NCBI RefSeq assembly: GCF_012849055.1 | Contig: NZ_CP051677.1 | Span: 1,054,001-1,118,000 of the forward strand | Origin: Spirosoma rhododendri | Lineage (GTDB): Bacteria > Bacteroidota > Bacteroidia > Cytophagales > Spirosomataceae | DNA length: 64,000 nucleotides | Direction of reading: 5' to 3' | Part shown: in pieces, positions 17,350-26,482 of the stretch | How positions within the stretch are numbered: the first letter of the stretch is position 1 | Layout of the letters: each line of letters opens with the position of its first letter | The notes under the pieces: model-generated | What the model saw: the letters and a program-made list of their open reading frames with translations, nothing else | What the model was told of the DNA's origin: nothing | Database searches by the model: none | Program-made: the position numbers and the translations under genes

Positions 17350-18420
17350 TTGTCGTTTCCTCTTACGCTTTCTACCGAAACAGCAGCCCGGCGGCAAGCC
17401 CTTCGCGCGCGTCTTCTCGATGTCGACGCCGGGTCTTTTGAACCGCTGGCACTGGATGTGTTTCGTTATCAGGCCACTACGAACCCGGTTTACAGCCGCT
17501 TTCTCGACCTGCTGACCATCCGGCCCGACTCGGTTACCAATCTACGTCAGATTCCGTTCATGCCGATTGGTTTCTTCAAAACGCAGCAGGTTTTGTCGAA
17601 CGAGGGTTCGGTTGATTCACCAGCCGACTCGTTGCTGACGTTTGCGAGTAGCGGGACAACCGGTGAGCAAACCAGCCGGCATTACGTAGCTGACCCACCC
17701 CTGTACGACGCCGTCAGTATCCGTCTGTTTGAGCAAACCTACGGCCCGCTCGACAACGTAGCGATTCTGGCGCTGTTACCGTCTTATCTTGAACGAAATA
17801 ACTCGTCGCTGGTGTATATGGTTCGCCAATTTATGGACCGCTCAGCGCACCCGCTTTCGGGTTTTTTCCTGAACGATCACGACGAACTAACTGCCCGACT
17901 GCGGCATCTGAGCACCCGGCCCGATAAACCCCGCGTTCTGTTGATTGGCGTTACGTTTGGCCTGCTCGACTGGGCAGAATCAGGCACGGATTTTTCGTTT
18001 CTGCGCGACAACCCCAATCTGATTGTGATGGAAACGGGTGGAATGAAGGGACGTCGGAAGGAATTGCTGCGGGATGAGGTACACCAGATCCTGGCTCATC
18101 GGCTTGGTGTGCCGCGTATTCACTCTGAATACGGCATGACCGAACTGCTGTCGCAGGCTTATTCAACGGGTGAAGGGGTATTCAGCCCCAGCCCGACATT
18201 GCAGGTGCTGCTGCGCGATATCAACGACCCATTCTACAAATACCCCGATGGCTACACCCGAACCGGCGGCATCAACGTGATTGATCTGGCTAACCTCGAC
18301 TCCTGTTCGTTCATCGAAACGCAGGACCTCGGGCAATACGTCGGCACCGACGGCCATTTCCGCGTCATCGGCCGGTTCGACAATTCCGATATTCGGGGGT
18401 GTAATTTAATGATTGAATGA
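17350..18420 (+). CDS. LuxE/PaaK family acyl-protein synthetase-like enzyme
   Basis: The 356-residue product belongs to the ANL-type adenylate-forming enzymes near LuxE and PaaK. It shows the nucleotide loop LLTFASSGTTGEQTSRH (about 97-113), the block IHSEYGMTELLSQAY, and the C-terminal IGRFDNSDIRGCNLMIE. LuxE activates fatty acids as acyl-AMP; the substrate here is unknown, and no luxC or luxD is seen. The start is a TTG at 17350. The last codons, ATG ATT GAA TGA, lie inside the left arm of a perfect hairpin shared with the convergent regulator gene. Confidence 0.85.
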   Translation: MSFPLTLSTETAARRQALRARLLDVDAGSFEPLALDVFRYQATTNPVYSRFLDLLTIRPDSVTNLRQIPFMPIGFFKTQQVLSNEGSVDSPADSLLTFASSGTTGEQTSRHYVADPPLYDAVSIRLFEQTYGPLDNVAILALLPSYLERNNSSLVYMVRQFMDRSAHPLSGFFLNDHDELTARLRHLSTRPDKPRVLLIGVTFGLLDWAESGTDFSFLRDNPNLIVMETGGMKGRRKELLRDEVHQILAHRLGVPRIHSEYGMTELLSQAYSTGEGVFSPSPTLQVLLRDINDPFYKYPDGYTRTGGINVIDLANLDSCSFIETQDLGQYVGTDGHFRVIGRFDNSDIRGCNLMIE

Positions 18421-18492
18421 GTGAGTGATAGAATGATTGAATAGTTTGCGCCAGCCCATTCAATCATTCTATCACTCACTCATTCAATCATT
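18408..18492. repeat. Perfect 35-bp inverted repeat, TGAATGATTGA family (A3)
   Basis: The arms 18408-18442 and 18458-18492 are exact reverse complements and flank a 15-base loop with GCGCCAGCC. The left arm contains the stop of the LuxE-like gene, and the right arm runs into the stop of the convergent NtrC-like gene. It can act as a two-way terminator. Confidence 0.92.
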
Positions 18493-19642
18493 ACGCGTAA
18501 GCGCGTACGTCTTCGAGGTTGATTTCGTCGCCACACATAATCACGAGTCGTTCGACTACGTTGCGGAGTTCGCGAACGTTACCCGTCCAGGGTAGTGATT
18601 GCAGATACGACATAGCGTCGGAAGTCAGGTCTTTGGGCGAGGCACCGTATTCGGTCGCGATGTCCTGCAAAAACTTGTCGATCAGCAACGGAATATCGGT
18701 ACGGCGGTCGGCGAGGGGTGGTACGTGAATCACGATAACGCTCAGGCGGTGGAACAAGTCTTCGCGGAAGTTGCCATTGACAATTTCCTGCCGCAAATCT
18801 TTGTTCGTTGCCGCCATCACCCGCACGTTGACCTTTATCTCTTTATCGCCACCGACGCGGGTAATCTTGTTTTCCTGCAACGCCCGAAGCACTTTGGCCT
18901 GCGCCGACAGGCTCATATCGCCGATCTCGTCGAGGAACAGCGTACCGCCATCAGCCTGCTCGAATTTACCCACGCGCCGGGCCGCAGCACCGGTAAAGGC
19001 ACCTTTCTCGTGACCAAACAGCTCACTCTCGATCAGTTCGCTGGGAATGGCTGCGCAGTTGACTTCTACAAGAGTCATCGCCGATCGGTTGCCTTTCTCG
19101 TGAATCTGCTTGGCAACCATTTCCTTACCCGACCCGTTTGGCCCGGTAATCAGGACGCGCGCTTCGGTAGCCGCCACCCGGTTGATGGTTTCTTTCACCC
19201 GCCGGATCGGGTCCGATTCGCCCACAATCTCGTTGAGTTTGTAGATACGCTTCTTGAGCGTTTTCGTTTCCTGCTCCAGCTTAGCCCGTTCGATGGCGTT
19301 GCGGATGGTGATGAGCAGCCTGTTCAGATCGGGTGGTTTGGTAACGAAATCGAAAGCCCCGCTTTTGGTAGCTTCGACCGCATTTTCGACGTTACCGTAC
19401 GCCGAGATCATCACGAATTGAGTTCCTTTGCTGGTCTCACGCGCTTTTTGAAGCATTTCCAGCCCGTTGAGTTTCGGCATCGAGATATCGCAGAGCGCCA
19501 CATCATACTGTGTCCGCTGCAACATTCCCAAGCCTTCTTCGCCGTCGCGGGCCTCGTCGATTTCGTAACCTTCGTATTCCAGAATATCACGCAACGCTGC
19601 CCGGATAGCTTTTTCGTCGTCAACGATGAGCAGTTTAGCCAT
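18491..19642 (-). CDS. Sigma-54-dependent NtrC-type response regulator without HTH domain
   Basis: The 383-residue protein has a receiver domain (about 1-120) with the phosphoacceptor Asp52 in CDISMP, and an AAA+ domain with Walker A GPNGSGKE. The sigma-54 contact loop ELFGHEKGAFTGA, Walker B GTLFLDEIGDM and the FREDLFHRL arginine block are present. It stops soon after the GNVRELRNVVERL block, so the Fis-type helix-turn-helix that normally ends NtrC proteins is missing. It may work from solution or rely on a partner. The stop sits in a repeat arm, which could have cut the gene short. A cognate kinase is not adjacent. Confidence 0.9.
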   Translation of the reverse strand: MAKLLIVDDEKAIRAALRDILEYEGYEIDEARDGEEGLGMLQRTQYDVALCDISMPKLNGLEMLQKARETSKGTQFVMISAYGNVENAVEATKSGAFDFVTKPPDLNRLLITIRNAIERAKLEQETKTLKKRIYKLNEIVGESDPIRRVKETINRVAATEARVLITGPNGSGKEMVAKQIHEKGNRSAMTLVEVNCAAIPSELIESELFGHEKGAFTGAAARRVGKFEQADGGTLFLDEIGDMSLSAQAKVLRALQENKITRVGGDKEIKVNVRVMAATNKDLRQEIVNGNFREDLFHRLSVIVIHVPPLADRRTDIPLLIDKFLQDIATEYGASPKDLTSDAMSYLQSLPWTGNVRELRNVVERLVIMCGDEINLEDVRAYA

Positions 19643-19988
19643 ATATCACACCGATTGTCATTGGATTAGCTGCCCGAAAGTAGGCATATTTACAACGGGT
19701 TGGTAAGATACCACCCGCAAATTTGTTTGCGTTCCTGTAGATTTTGTTCACTAATTGGTAAAAGGCCGTTCGCCTTAGTGTATACCAATCACCATTTGGG
19801 AAGTAATGGTTGCCTTTTCGGGCTAAGAACAGAAAAAATCGGCCAAAACAGTCTGTTCAGGTAAGCATTCACCGTCCATGTACGTTTACTTTTCAGAGTC
19901 ACCGTCATGAGAGCCATACGCGGCTTATGACTACCCACACCGACGAAAATAACGCGGTGGGTTGGGTAATTTTTGTCTCCTCTACGCC
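19643..19988. other. Divergent intergenic region NtrC-like gene / esterase
   Basis: This 346-base gap separates divergent genes. It holds a small two-tier inverted repeat: ATTGGTA (19754-19760) pairs with TACCAAT (19783-19789), and inside it AAGGC pairs with GCCTT around CGTTC. This could be an operator or a structured leader. I see no gene; the short frame at 19810-20028 is not convincing. Confidence 0.35.
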
Positions 19989-20939
19989 ATGTCTGTCCGT
20001 TTACTACTTATTGTCAGCTTCTTATTGACGAGTCTGCTACCCGCATCGGCACAGTCGCGTCGCCGGGCGCAGCTTACCAATCCATCGACAGCCAACACGC
20101 CCGTGCCGGTTGTGGCGGCTCCGCAGGCCCGTCTGCTGGAAGGTATGCTCCTGCGCAGTTCGATTCTGAATCAAGCGGTGCGCTACTCGATTTACCTGCC
20201 ACCCGATTACTACACCTCGAATCGGCACTACCCGGTGGTGTATCTGCTGCACGGCTACGGCGACAACGAAACGAGTTGGGTGCAGTTTGGCGAAGCCGAC
20301 CGTACGGTCGACGACGGGGTCCGGGCGGGGCAGTTACCACCGGCTATTCTGGTCATGCCCAACGGCGGTACCAGCTTTTTCATCAACGATTACCACAATC
20401 AGGTACGCTACGAAGATATGTTTGTGCAGGAGCTGATTCCGCATATCGACTCAACGTTCCGGACCCGCACCCAGCGCGAGTTCAGGGCCATATCGGGCTT
20501 GTCGATGGGTGGGTTTGGATCGCTCGTGCTGGCCATGCACCATCCCGACCTGTTTGGTGCCTGCGCGGCCCTGAGCGCAGCGGCTGTTACCGATGAGACA
20601 CTAACGGCCATGCCGGGCGAACTGTATAATCGGATGCTGGCACCGATACTGAGCGGGCCAGTTAGTGGTGCCGACCGGCTGACACTGACCTGGAAGCGTA
20701 ACAGCCCGATTATTCTGGCGCAGTCGGCCCCGGTGAACGACCTGAAAAAAGTGCGGTGGTATATCGATTGTGGCGACGACGATGCACTGAGCGAAGGCAA
20801 TGCCAACCTGCACATCGCGCTAACGAAGCGGCAGATTCCGCACGAGTACCGCGTTCGCGATGGAGCGCACAACTGGACCTACTGGCGCGGCAGTTTACCG
20901 GGTGTACTCCAATTTTTTGCAACGGAGTTTCACCGCTGA
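19989..20939 (+). CDS. Secreted alpha/beta-hydrolase esterase (esterase D / feruloyl esterase type)
   Basis: The 316-residue product has a signal peptide (about 1-22, ending PASAQ) and the fold of the putative esterase family PF00756: YPVVYLLHGYGDNETSW, then the nucleophile elbow GLSMGGFGSLVLA, a late acidic block IDCGDDDALSEGN and a final His in RDGAHNWTYW. Such enzymes cleave acyl or feruloyl esters of carbohydrates and S-formylglutathione-like substrates. The ATG at 19989 is chosen because it directly begins the signal peptide. It is convergent with the DUF2911 gene, with one base between the two. Confidence 0.87.
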   Translation: MSVRLLLIVSFLLTSLLPASAQSRRRAQLTNPSTANTPVPVVAAPQARLLEGMLLRSSILNQAVRYSIYLPPDYYTSNRHYPVVYLLHGYGDNETSWVQFGEADRTVDDGVRAGQLPPAILVMPNGGTSFFINDYHNQVRYEDMFVQELIPHIDSTFRTRTQREFRAISGLSMGGFGSLVLAMHHPDLFGACAALSAAAVTDETLTAMPGELYNRMLAPILSGPVSGADRLTLTWKRNSPIILAQSAPVNDLKKVRWYIDCGDDDALSEGNANLHIALTKRQIPHEYRVRDGAHNWTYWRGSLPGVLQFFATEFHR

Positions 20940-21473
20940 TTACTTGTCGCGCTTACGAATGGGGATGATGGCTTCGGTCAGGTCCCAGGCCAGAACCATG
21001 TCGGTACCCTGATCGTCGGGCATGAAGCTGATGTAAAACTGCTCGGCCATCCGCGCCCGCTTACGAACCGGCACCGGCACGCGCAGGGCGTCTTTTGTCT
21101 GATCGTAGTTGGTACCCCACTGCCCGGTTTCGCGGTTGAAGATGGCGATCCAGCCGTCCTGCGACGGAATGGTCCAGAGCGAGTACTTACCCTCGGCGAG
21201 CGGCTGACCGGCCACAAACACGTCCTGATCGAAATCAACGACAGTGGCTTCGTTGGCACCCGTTCGCCAGACCTGTCCGTAGGGTACCAGTCCGCCGAAG
21301 ATCTTGCGCCCCTTTTTGTAGGGCTGGCAATAGTCGACCCGAATCGACAGGCCATTTTGATTGACCTGGGCAACGGCTTCGGGGCTCTTCGACTTGGTAA
21401 TGCTACGCAGGGTCAGGTAACCACCCAGCAATACGACGGCGATGACGCCGATGATAATCAGAATTCGTTTCAT
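20940..21473 (-). CDS. DUF2911 domain protein, membrane-anchored or secreted
   Basis: The 177-residue product has an N-terminal hydrophobic anchor (ILIIIGVIAVVLLGGYLTL) and one DUF2911 domain: ISIRVDYCQPYKKGRKIFGG-like start, VPYGQVWRTGANEATVV, then LAEGKYSLWTIP and WGTNYDQTKDALRVPV. DUF2911 proteins are frequent in Bacteroidota envelopes; their role is unknown. It directly follows ftsI on the same strand with seven bases between them, so it may be cotranscribed. Confidence 0.85.
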   Translation of the reverse strand: MKRILIIIGVIAVVLLGGYLTLRSITKSKSPEAVAQVNQNGLSIRVDYCQPYKKGRKIFGGLVPYGQVWRTGANEATVVDFDQDVFVAGQPLAEGKYSLWTIPSQDGWIAIFNRETGQWGTNYDQTKDALRVPVPVRKRARMAEQFYISFMPDDQGTDMVLAWDLTEAIIPIRKRDK

Positions 21474-21480
21474 GTGTAAG

Positions 21481-23652
21481 TCAGGAGGAACGGCGTTTAG
21501 TAGTCAGACTATCGGCTTTCGACGGCAGATCGGGCTCCTTCAACGTCAAACTAATTTGCCGGGCCGGGGTTTGCTTTACTAATGTTCCGGGATTGATCGA
21601 TTGATCGGTGACTTTGCCCCTACCCTGCACAACGACCCGCAGCCCCCGGTTTTCCAGCAGGAACAGCGCATCGCGCAGGGTCAGGCCGCGCACGTCGGGC
21701 ACATGACCGGCCCGGGTAGCCCGCTCGGCCCAGCGGCCTTTCTCGCCCGCTTCGACCCAGCCTTCCACGTTTACCCGCTGTTTCACGCCCAGCACCGAAT
21801 CGATGGTGTGCATATCGTCGGCGTAACCCGCCAGCAACTCCGGTGTCTTGCCCGCCGACCGTTCGCGGATGGGCTTCTGCATTTGCACGTCGTAGGCCAT
21901 GATCCGATCAGCGACTTCCTTGAATACAGGTGCTGACACGGCTCCGGCATACAACAGATCGACGTTATCGCCCTGCGGACTGTCGACCATCGCGATCATG
22001 CTGTATTTCGGTTTGGTAGCCGGGAAGTAGCCGATAAACGAGGTGTTGTACTTACCGACTTTATACAGGCCATTCTCAATTTTCTGGGCCGTACCGGTTT
22101 TTCCGGCAATGGTGTAGTACGGACTGGCAATCTTTTTAGCCGTTCCGTTTTCTACCACCCCCCGCAGCAGACTCTGCACCTGTCGGATGGTCGACAGTGA
22201 ACAAATCCGCTCCGATGACACAAACGGCTTGTTTTCGATCTTGACCTCATCGGCCAGTTTTACCTGCCGCACTAGCATGGGCCGTACCCAGAAACCGTCA
22301 TTCGCTACGGCATTGTACAGCGTCAGCATTTGCAGGGGTGTCTGCCGCATTTCGTACCCCATCGACATCGACGTGGCCGACTGTCCGCTCCAGCCTTTCA
22401 TATCAGGGTTAGGCAGAAACGGCTGCGCTTCGCCCACCATGTGAATACCCGTTTTCTTGTCGAGGTGAAACTGCCGCAGCAACCGGCAGTAATCGGCCGG
22501 GCGGGAGTAGAAGTAACTGCGCATAAGCAGGTGAACCCCCACGTTCGACGATTTTTCGAACACCTGCCGGGCCGTGAGCGTGCCGAAGCCAACCCGGTGT
22601 GCATCGCGGATGGTGCGGCCGTTCCAGCGGGCAATGCCGTCGCCGGTGGCTACGGGCTGATTGAGCGAAATGGCTTTACGCTCCAGCAAGGCCATCATCG
22701 TTGCCAGCTTAAACGTTGAACCGGGGTCCGAGCCACCCGCCAGCGCGTGATTGAAGGTTTCGATGTATCTGGCTCCGTTTCGGGTTTCGACTCGACTCAG
22801 GTTTGCCATTGCCCGAATTTCGCCCGTAGCCACTTCCATCACCACCACGCACCCTTTGGCGGCATTGTACTTTTCCAGCGTCGTCCGCAGCGCCGATTCG
22901 GCCATGTCCTGGTAGTTGACGTCGATGGTTGTATACAGGTCCATGCCGGGTTCGGGCTTCATCTCTGGTCCATCGGAAACGGGTTTACGCACGCCACCCG
23001 ACAGCAATTCGACTTCGCCGACGGCATCGTGACCAGCCAGGGCCGTCTGAAAACTGGCTTCCAGCCCCCGTTGCCCACGGTGCGTTTTCGGGTCTAGATT
23101 ACCGATCGTCCGTTCGGCCATTGTACCAAACGGATGATAGCGTTCGTAATGCGCGCGCAGCACACCACCCCGCGCCGATACCCGCCCGCTGGACCGGAAA
23201 AACGGCCATTTGAGCATTTCCTGCCGCTCTTCAAACGTAACGTACCGGTTGCTCAGCAAAACGTACTGCCGCTTTTTGCGCCGGGCATCGCGCACCAGTT
23301 GCGTGTAGTCGCGGGGGGTACGGTCGCCGTAAATGCGCGACAGCAACAAACCCAGCGAATCGACTTTAGACCGGAAATAGTCTTCCTTGGCAACGGTGGG
23401 GTCGATACCAACTTCGTAGGACGGTAGCGATGTGGCCATCAGGCTTCCGTCGACGGCATAGATATTCCCCCGCATGGCACGGATGGTATCGACCGGAAAG
23501 TCTTTCTGCTTCCAGTCGCTCCAGCTTCGGCCCTGATAGCTGTCGAAATACTGTACGTAGATCAGCCGGCCGATAACGCAGAGGGCCAGGGCAAACACCA
23601 GGTAAGACACGTGTTTGGCCCGCTCGATGATCTGTTCTTTATGGTTCGCCAC
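21481..23652 (-). CDS. ftsI: Penicillin-binding protein, FtsI type with PASTA domain
   Basis: FtsI is the septal peptidoglycan transpeptidase. The product (about 723 residues) has an N-terminal membrane helix, a dimerisation domain, and a transpeptidase domain with the active-site STFK, the SSN motif (EKSSNVG) and KTGTAQ. A single PASTA domain ends the protein (HVPDVRGLTLRDALFLLENR). The start is uncertain: GTG at 23652 (VANHKEQII) overlaps ftsL by 14 bases and puts the membrane helix near the N-terminus; the ATG at 23700 would give 16 more residues and a longer overlap. murE and mraY, the usual next genes, are absent. Confidence 0.92.
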   Translation of the reverse strand: MANHKEQIIERAKHVSYLVFALALCVIGRLIYVQYFDSYQGRSWSDWKQKDFPVDTIRAMRGNIYAVDGSLMATSLPSYEVGIDPTVAKEDYFRSKVDSLGLLLSRIYGDRTPRDYTQLVRDARRKKRQYVLLSNRYVTFEERQEMLKWPFFRSSGRVSARGGVLRAHYERYHPFGTMAERTIGNLDPKTHRGQRGLEASFQTALAGHDAVGEVELLSGGVRKPVSDGPEMKPEPGMDLYTTIDVNYQDMAESALRTTLEKYNAAKGCVVVMEVATGEIRAMANLSRVETRNGARYIETFNHALAGGSDPGSTFKLATMMALLERKAISLNQPVATGDGIARWNGRTIRDAHRVGFGTLTARQVFEKSSNVGVHLLMRSYFYSRPADYCRLLRQFHLDKKTGIHMVGEAQPFLPNPDMKGWSGQSATSMSMGYEMRQTPLQMLTLYNAVANDGFWVRPMLVRQVKLADEVKIENKPFVSSERICSLSTIRQVQSLLRGVVENGTAKKIASPYYTIAGKTGTAQKIENGLYKVGKYNTSFIGYFPATKPKYSMIAMVDSPQGDNVDLLYAGAVSAPVFKEVADRIMAYDVQMQKPIRERSAGKTPELLAGYADDMHTIDSVLGVKQRVNVEGWVEAGEKGRWAERATRAGHVPDVRGLTLRDALFLLENRGLRVVVQGRGKVTDQSINPGTLVKQTPARQISLTLKEPDLPSKADSLTTKRRSS

Positions 23653-24034
23653 GATCAATAATGAGTTTGTGGGGTGGAGTTGTGCCGTTGGTAAGGCCAA
23701 GGTCGGCGACGCGCTTCATTATCTCCGATTGCCGTCCGCTTTTGTCAAAATCAGCCCGTAGTACGGTGGCCTGCGACCGTTTCTCGTCGAGTATCAGACG
23801 GGACGACTGAATTCGACGCACCAGGCTTTCGGCCCGCAGGTTGAAGTAAATGTAGACGCCCATCAGCAGGCTTACCCAGGCTATACGCCAGAAGTTGTTC
23901 GACGCCCAGGAGTTTTCTTCCCCAACCAGCCAGTGCGTAAATCGGTCCAGCGAAGCCCAGAACTGCGATTTTGCCCGGCTTCCACGCCCTGCCGGTCGGG
24001 AATTAGGGCGTGTTCCAAAGGTGTTTTTTGCCAT
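23639..24034 (-). CDS. FtsL-like cell division protein
   Basis: The 131-residue product is a single-span protein: a basic N-terminal cytoplasmic part, a helix at about 50-65 (RIAWVSLLMGVYIYFNLRAE), then an extracytoplasmic coiled coil (VRRIQSSRLILDEKRSQATVL). This form, together with its place directly in front of ftsI with overlapping ends, identifies the Bacteroidota FtsL-like protein, which links FtsB/FtsQ to the septal synthase. The usual upstream rsmH and mraZ genes are missing; an M28 peptidase gene stands there instead. Confidence 0.85.
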   Translation of the reverse strand: MAKNTFGTRPNSRPAGRGSRAKSQFWASLDRFTHWLVGEENSWASNNFWRIAWVSLLMGVYIYFNLRAESLVRRIQSSRLILDEKRSQATVLRADFDKSGRQSEIMKRVADLGLTNGTTPPHKLIIDRGEP

Positions 24035-24097
24035 GACAACGACGGGCTAGTGGGCACTACAAAGTAACAAAATCATCCGCGTACAGCAGTTGGCGAC

Positions 24098-25582
24098 TCA
24101 ATCTTTCCACCGCCATTCGTTGGCAATCTGAAGGGGCGTCCGCAGGCCCTGCGCGACCAGATAATCGTGCGTTTGGCTGTCGGTCTGGCGTTTGGTCGGG
24201 ATGGTTTCGGCGTTGGCGAGGGCGTAGAGCAGCATGGTCGAGTAGCGCACGGTATTCTTCAGCTGATCGGCATTGACCAGATTAAGTTTGTCGCAGTCGG
24301 CGTGGTAGCAATCGAGTACGTTGCGGTCGAGGTGACCATTCATCCCCACGACAGGTACGCCTTCCAGCATAAACGGCTGATGATCGGAGTGCAGCCCGGC
24401 CTGATTGCTCAGCTGATTGGCAAAAGCCGGATCGGTACGCTTCATCGTTTCGCCCAGGTCGGTCAGCATGGTGGTCATGTCGGTGCGGCCGAAGGCGTTC
24501 AGTCCCTTCGGATCATTGGTCATGTCGAGGTTGAGTACGTAGCGCACCTGATCGAGTTGGTTCTTTTTCTTCAGATTGACGACCATTGCCCGCGAGCCAA
24601 GCAGGCCCTGCTCTTCGCCCATAAACAGCACGAATTGAATGGTCCGCTTGGGTTTCAATTTCAACGCTTTGAACGTCCGGGCAATATCCATAACGGCAAA
24701 TGAGCCGATACCATTGTCAATAGCGCCCGTTGCCAGATCCCACGAGTCGAGGTGACCACCAACGATGATTTTTTCGTTGGGCATATCGGTGCCTTTCAAC
24801 GTCGCGATCACGTTGCGCGCCCGAATCTTCTGGCTCTTGTTGGTCATGTTGATCTGCGCGTGCAGCCGACTCGGTTCTTCGGCCATCCAGCTACGCAGCG
24901 CCTGCCCGCTCTCAAGCGAAATACAAACCGATGGAATCGGGATGAGCTTGCCCGTCACCGACGCCGTCCCCGTCAGCAGCACGTTGCCCGCCACCAGATT
25001 GACCATGATGACACCAATGGCTCCGTGCTGAATGGCGAGGGCTGTTTTCTCCGAACGGTGCAGGTTACGAGCACCTTTCGTCGGTGCCGCCAGCCCGATA
25101 TTGACCAGCACGACCTTGCCTTTTATCTGATCTTTGAGTTCAGCAAAATCACCTTCCAGCCCGTTGCCCACGTCGATAATTTCGCCTTCGATCTTCGCCT
25201 TTACCGGCGAATGCGCCAGCGAAACGACTTTTATCTCCCGGAAATTATCGCTACGGTTCGGCACAACCGATAGCGTCACCGTGTCGCGGCTCCAGGCTTC
25301 AACCTCAAACGGTTCATACTGTACATCTTTGAAACCGTACGATTGCAGCAGGTCGTGGGCATAGGTTTCGGCTTTGGCCCCGTTGGCACTTCCCGTTAGC
25401 CGGTGCCCGATTTTCTGCGACGCATCGGCCAGCGTTTCGTAGGCGCGGCTGTGTTCGAGCACTTCGGTATTGATCCGGGCAAAGGTTTTGTCGAGCGGAG
25501 CCCCGTCGAACGAAGCAAACGAAAGCAGACCGGCGGTGCCGAGCGAAAGTAGCACCAGTCGGGACAGGGAGAGGTTATTCAT
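24098..25582 (-). CDS. Secreted M28 family aminopeptidase/carboxypeptidase Q-like with PA domain
   Basis: The 494-residue product has a signal peptide (about 1-25), a PA insert domain (about 130-230, including GKVVLVNIGLAAPTKGARN), and an M28 zinc-peptidase domain. Metal ligands are visible: His and Asp in VGGHLDSWDLATGAIDNGIG, Glu pair in MGEEQGLLGS, Asp in NLDMTND, and the last His in GLHSDHQPFM. The order resembles plasma glutamate carboxypeptidase. It probably degrades peptides outside the cytoplasm. It stands alone between ftsL and the DUF3431 gene on the same strand. Confidence 0.9.
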   Translation of the reverse strand: MNNLSLSRLVLLSLGTAGLLSFASFDGAPLDKTFARINTEVLEHSRAYETLADASQKIGHRLTGSANGAKAETYAHDLLQSYGFKDVQYEPFEVEAWSRDTVTLSVVPNRSDNFREIKVVSLAHSPVKAKIEGEIIDVGNGLEGDFAELKDQIKGKVVLVNIGLAAPTKGARNLHRSEKTALAIQHGAIGVIMVNLVAGNVLLTGTASVTGKLIPIPSVCISLESGQALRSWMAEEPSRLHAQINMTNKSQKIRARNVIATLKGTDMPNEKIIVGGHLDSWDLATGAIDNGIGSFAVMDIARTFKALKLKPKRTIQFVLFMGEEQGLLGSRAMVVNLKKKNQLDQVRYVLNLDMTNDPKGLNAFGRTDMTTMLTDLGETMKRTDPAFANQLSNQAGLHSDHQPFMLEGVPVVGMNGHLDRNVLDCYHADCDKLNLVNADQLKNTVRYSTMLLYALANAETIPTKRQTDSQTHDYLVAQGLRTPLQIANEWRWKD

Positions 25583-25689
25583 AGGAGGCTGTATGAGGCT
25601 GTTGTGTTGAGCTGGCTAAAGATAGAAAAAAGGGGGCAATGCACTGTCTCACCGCGTCGGAAGCCAGCGCAAATTGTCGTTGATAGGTA

Positions 25690-26427
25690 TTATCCTTGAC
25701 GGGTCGGGGCCGAGGGATAGTCCAGCCGCTTGATCGGCTTTAGGTGCACCGTCTCCCGACCGGCCAGCCAACTGGGGTCGATACCGACGATGCCGAAGAC
25801 GCGGTCCCAGCTTCGTTCGTAACAATGAGCTGCGTCGGGAAAGGTGACGGATACGTCGAGCGCGTGCCGGTAGAAATCGACGGGGCGCTGCCGGATGAGG
25901 TCGCGGTGCACGGCGAACTGCGCCCCCAATACAAAGGTGTACAGGTCAGGGCCGTCGGTGCCGAACAGAGCACGGTGAAAACCCAGCAGGTCCAGACCGC
26001 GCCCGTCTTCGTTCTTGCTCCACGGCTGAAACAGGCGGTACCCCTGATTATCGTCGGTGTCGATCAGGTGGCCCAGCCAGTGAAACGGTCGCCCAACGGG
26101 GTCAATCAGGGCATCGGTATGGTCGATGTAGGTCCGCAGCGTTTTCTTGAAATCGAACGCGTGGTCAAACGGTTTGCCCTGACAGAAGATCGTCCAGTCG
26201 GCCAGCGTGTCGTACTGGCTGACGATGTGGTGCAGGTAGGTATGCGCTTCCCGCCCCACGTTGGGCAGCACCACCGCCCGCGCCCCCGCCGACTGATCGG
26301 GGCTTTTGTCGTACACGGTAATCGTTACCCCCGCCGACCAGCCGTCAGGCGTTCGGCGGACAGGCAGGTTAGCGAGCCAGTTCAGATTTTCCTGGTAGCG
26401 GGCCACCACCAGTTCGGGTTGATTCAT
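25690..26427 (-). CDS. DUF3431 domain protein
   Basis: The 245-residue product matches DUF3431 by its opening LVVARYQENLNWL, the block LPNVGREAHTYLHHIV, the WTIFCQGKPFDH segment and VLGAQFAVHRDLIRQRP followed by CYERSWDRVFG near the end. No signal peptide is seen. The family is found in bacteria and fungi and looks glycosyltransferase-like in its end blocks, but its activity is unknown. It is divergent from the prolyl oligopeptidase gene, with 55 bases between starts. Confidence 0.82.
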   Translation of the reverse strand: MNQPELVVARYQENLNWLANLPVRRTPDGWSAGVTITVYDKSPDQSAGARAVVLPNVGREAHTYLHHIVSQYDTLADWTIFCQGKPFDHAFDFKKTLRTYIDHTDALIDPVGRPFHWLGHLIDTDDNQGYRLFQPWSKNEDGRGLDLLGFHRALFGTDGPDLYTFVLGAQFAVHRDLIRQRPVDFYRHALDVSVTFPDAAHCYERSWDRVFGIVGIDPSWLAGRETVHLKPIKRLDYPSAPTRQG

Positions 26428-26482
26428 ACCTACAAAGATGCGCTAAAGCCGTATTTTTACCTGCGTCAAACCGAACCGTTCG

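Noticed and set aside
18408..18492. Regularly repeated TGAATGATTGA/TGAGTGA words as a CRISPR array
   Set aside because: The words are only 7-12 bases, have no unique spacers of constant length, and are arranged as two pairing arms. No cas gene is present.
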